From Pseudoxanthomonas sp. YR558 (lineage in GTDB: Bacteria > Pseudomonadota > Gammaproteobacteria > Xanthomonadales > Xanthomonadaceae), in contig NZ_FPCI01000001.1 of NCBI RefSeq assembly GCF_900116385.1, positions 1,240,001-1,304,000 of the forward strand: a DNA stretch of 64,000 nucleotides, written 5' to 3'. Positions 63,801-64,000 of this stretch are shown piece after piece (the stretch's first letter is position 1; each line of letters starts with the position of its first letter). A program made the position numbers and the translations under genes. The notes beneath the pieces are model-generated. The model was not told the origin of the DNA. It worked only from the letters and a program-made list of their open reading frames with translations, and searched no databases.

Positions 63801-64000
63801 CGCGGTGCCCGTCGCTTCCACATGGGTGCGCGGCAGGATGCGGTAGTCGATGTCGTAGAACGTCACTTCCGGCGACTGCGGGGTCAGCGTTTCGGTGCCT
63901 GCAGCCACGCTCTGTTCGGTGCTTTCGGCGGAGGCGACGTCTGGCATCAGGTCGCCGCCGGCACCGTGCGCCGTGTCGTCCAGGTAAGCCGACAGGTCCA
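60813..64000 (-). CDS. ChpA/PilL-type hybrid histidine kinase/response regulator (5' end outside window)
   Basis: The frame is open to the right edge; upstream of the ATG at 63947 at least 17 more residues (ending GAGGDL) precede it, so the gene starts beyond 64000. Numbering from that ATG: an acidic Ala/Val/Glu repeat region (about 105-270), an Hpt domain with phospho-His320 (RDLHTLKGGARMAG), a dimerisation helix region, an ATPase (LRNSVAHGLESPKDRR, SDDGAGLNRDA, GRGVGMDVV), a CheW-like domain (about 770-905) and a C-terminal receiver with phospho-Asp in LLDIEMPRMDG. It is the central kinase of the Chp type IV pilus signalling system; more Hpt domains may lie off-window. Confidence 0.9.
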   Translation of the reverse strand, partial: DLSAYLDDTAHGAGGDLMPDVASAESTEQSVAAGTETLTPQSPEVTFYDIDYRILPRTHVEATGTATDTVDGERVQADAGETSVEGASEGAAIDDALVVDGDLPAFLSDTIEPANDVAAPTEDVAVEATPAEDVVVEERVAEGANDSIAVEEMAIEAATDEAVIEPAVAEEIAIEEIVLEDATDVAEPVEEVVADATPAEDDAVEDVVAETTPVEEAFVEEAAVEAVPVEDEAAVEEAVVDDIAASEAPADVLETSEPAELEVVASAEAEESAVTSAPADMPEPEEALDLTGLDLDLVEIFIEEGNDLLDHSDDLLAKLRETPEDRTLLISLQRDLHTLKGGARMAGIHAVGDLGHAIESMLESIVGQRTELDRRAIQLLERGFDTLHGQLARVTARRAVTIPDGMIAEFNARARGIELPDAPVASEAPAAPVELAPLSAPIETDLTAHAEEEFFPMGQQEQVRVRADLLDRLVNHAGEVAIYRARLEQQLGAFRGAMAELDRTNIRLHDQLRRLDLETEAQIVARYQREHEKQDPTFDPLELDRFSTLQQLSRALAESAADISGLQGVLDDLSRQYDSLLQQQSRVSSELQDGLMRARMVPFEGIVPRLRRVLRQAGTDTHKQVNLQLSGTHGEMDRNVLERMTAPLEHLLRNSVAHGLESPKDRRKAGKPEEGTVQVALRREGSEMVLVVSDDGAGLNRDAIRRRAEQRGLIQPGATLADADLDRLILESGFSTYDKVSQLAGRGVGMDVVHNEVRQLGGSLDIASTPGKGAIFTLRLPQTLAVTQAVFVQIGEAQFAVPVAAVSGIGRISHARFNAGAGSYHYAGEDYPLYNLGHLVGHSPAKAEGQAQVPLLLVRAGDLRAAVAVDQVLGNREIVVKPVGPQIASIQGIYGATITGDGSVVVILDAAPLVRRHLAQPAQPAQPATAVEQRRVPLVMVVDDSLTMRKVTSRVLERHNFEVAAARDGVEALEKLEERVPDLMLLDIEMPRMDGYELATAMKADPRFKDVPIVMITSRTGDKHRQRAFDIGVQRYLGKPYQELDLLRNVYDLLGIARVRE

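Noticed and set aside
63082..63846. A 254-residue Ser/Ala/Thr-rich plus-strand frame resembling a surface adhesin
   Set aside because: It is the exact antisense of the acidic linker of the ChpA-like kinase; the low complexity comes from that repeat.

Overview
The window is high-GC, densely packed chromosomal DNA from a gammaproteobacterium of the Xanthomonadaceae (Lysobacteraceae). The family call rests on gene content and order: a 313-residue Xanthomonas-type prolyl iminopeptidase, ahpC-ahpF-oxyR in tandem, lptD-surA-pdxA-rsmA-apaG-apaH, and the end of a pil/chp chemotaxis cluster. The genus (Pseudoxanthomonas, Luteimonas, Lysobacter or a relative) cannot be fixed from the sequence alone. 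I see no tRNA or rRNA gene, insertion sequence, prophage, integron or CRISPR array.

Layout. 1-1142: tail of an ECF sigma factor operon with a membrane protein and a DUF3106 protein. 1161-10981: housekeeping and accessory enzymes (transhydrogenase alpha-1 subunit, DUF1631 protein, nitroreductase, 5'-3' exonuclease, Nudix hydrolase, DUF4019 protein, a Gly/Pro-rich exported protein with a damaged 5' end, dienelactone hydrolase, prolyl iminopeptidase, PrmC). 11232-14748: peroxide-stress module ahpC-ahpF-oxyR with a readable OxyR operator. 14862-24460: rnk, tal, msrA, a glutathione transferase, glnS, a deaminase, rlmM, an SMP-30-like lipoprotein and several proteins of unknown function. 24467-28042: an exported Gfo/Idh/MocA oxidoreductase and two flavin hydroxylases of ubiquinone synthesis. 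28141-30238: membrane protein, cobalamin adenosyltransferase, histone-deacetylase-like protein. 30369-37949: outer-membrane biogenesis operon (lptD, surA) with pdxA, rsmA, apaG and apaH. 38015-43651: on the minus strand, dgkA-terC, a terminator, then lemA and two TPM proteins, then lgt-thyA-folA. 43872-47333: SGNH hydrolase, subtilase and isoaspartyl peptidase. 47380-53005: two-component system plus a three-gene MacAB-type efflux system. 53136-59089: small membrane proteins, mazG-cysQ-nudE, bioA and rsmE. 59101-64000: CheW-like, CheB-like and ChpA/PilL-like proteins, the last running off the right edge.

How parts work together. OxyR (Cys199/Cys208) probably drives ahpC through the site at 11232-11268, and msrA adds further oxidative-damage repair. 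LptD and SurA form an outer-membrane assembly unit. Lgt, ThyA and FolA form a lipoprotein/folate cluster. The regulator-kinase pair lies just upstream of, and on the same strand as, the macA-like and split macB-like genes, suggesting local control of the pump. The chemotaxis-like genes at the right edge probably control type IV pili.

Most of the window is ordinary core genome. The unusual points are a CheB homologue that seems to have lost its receiver aspartate and its methylesterase Ser and His, a Spy/LTxxQ-like insertion in the MacA-like adaptor, a degenerate GT51 protein, a frameshifted or startless exported-protein gene, and an inverted repeat between ahpC and ahpF. I found nothing I would call a clearly new multi-gene system.
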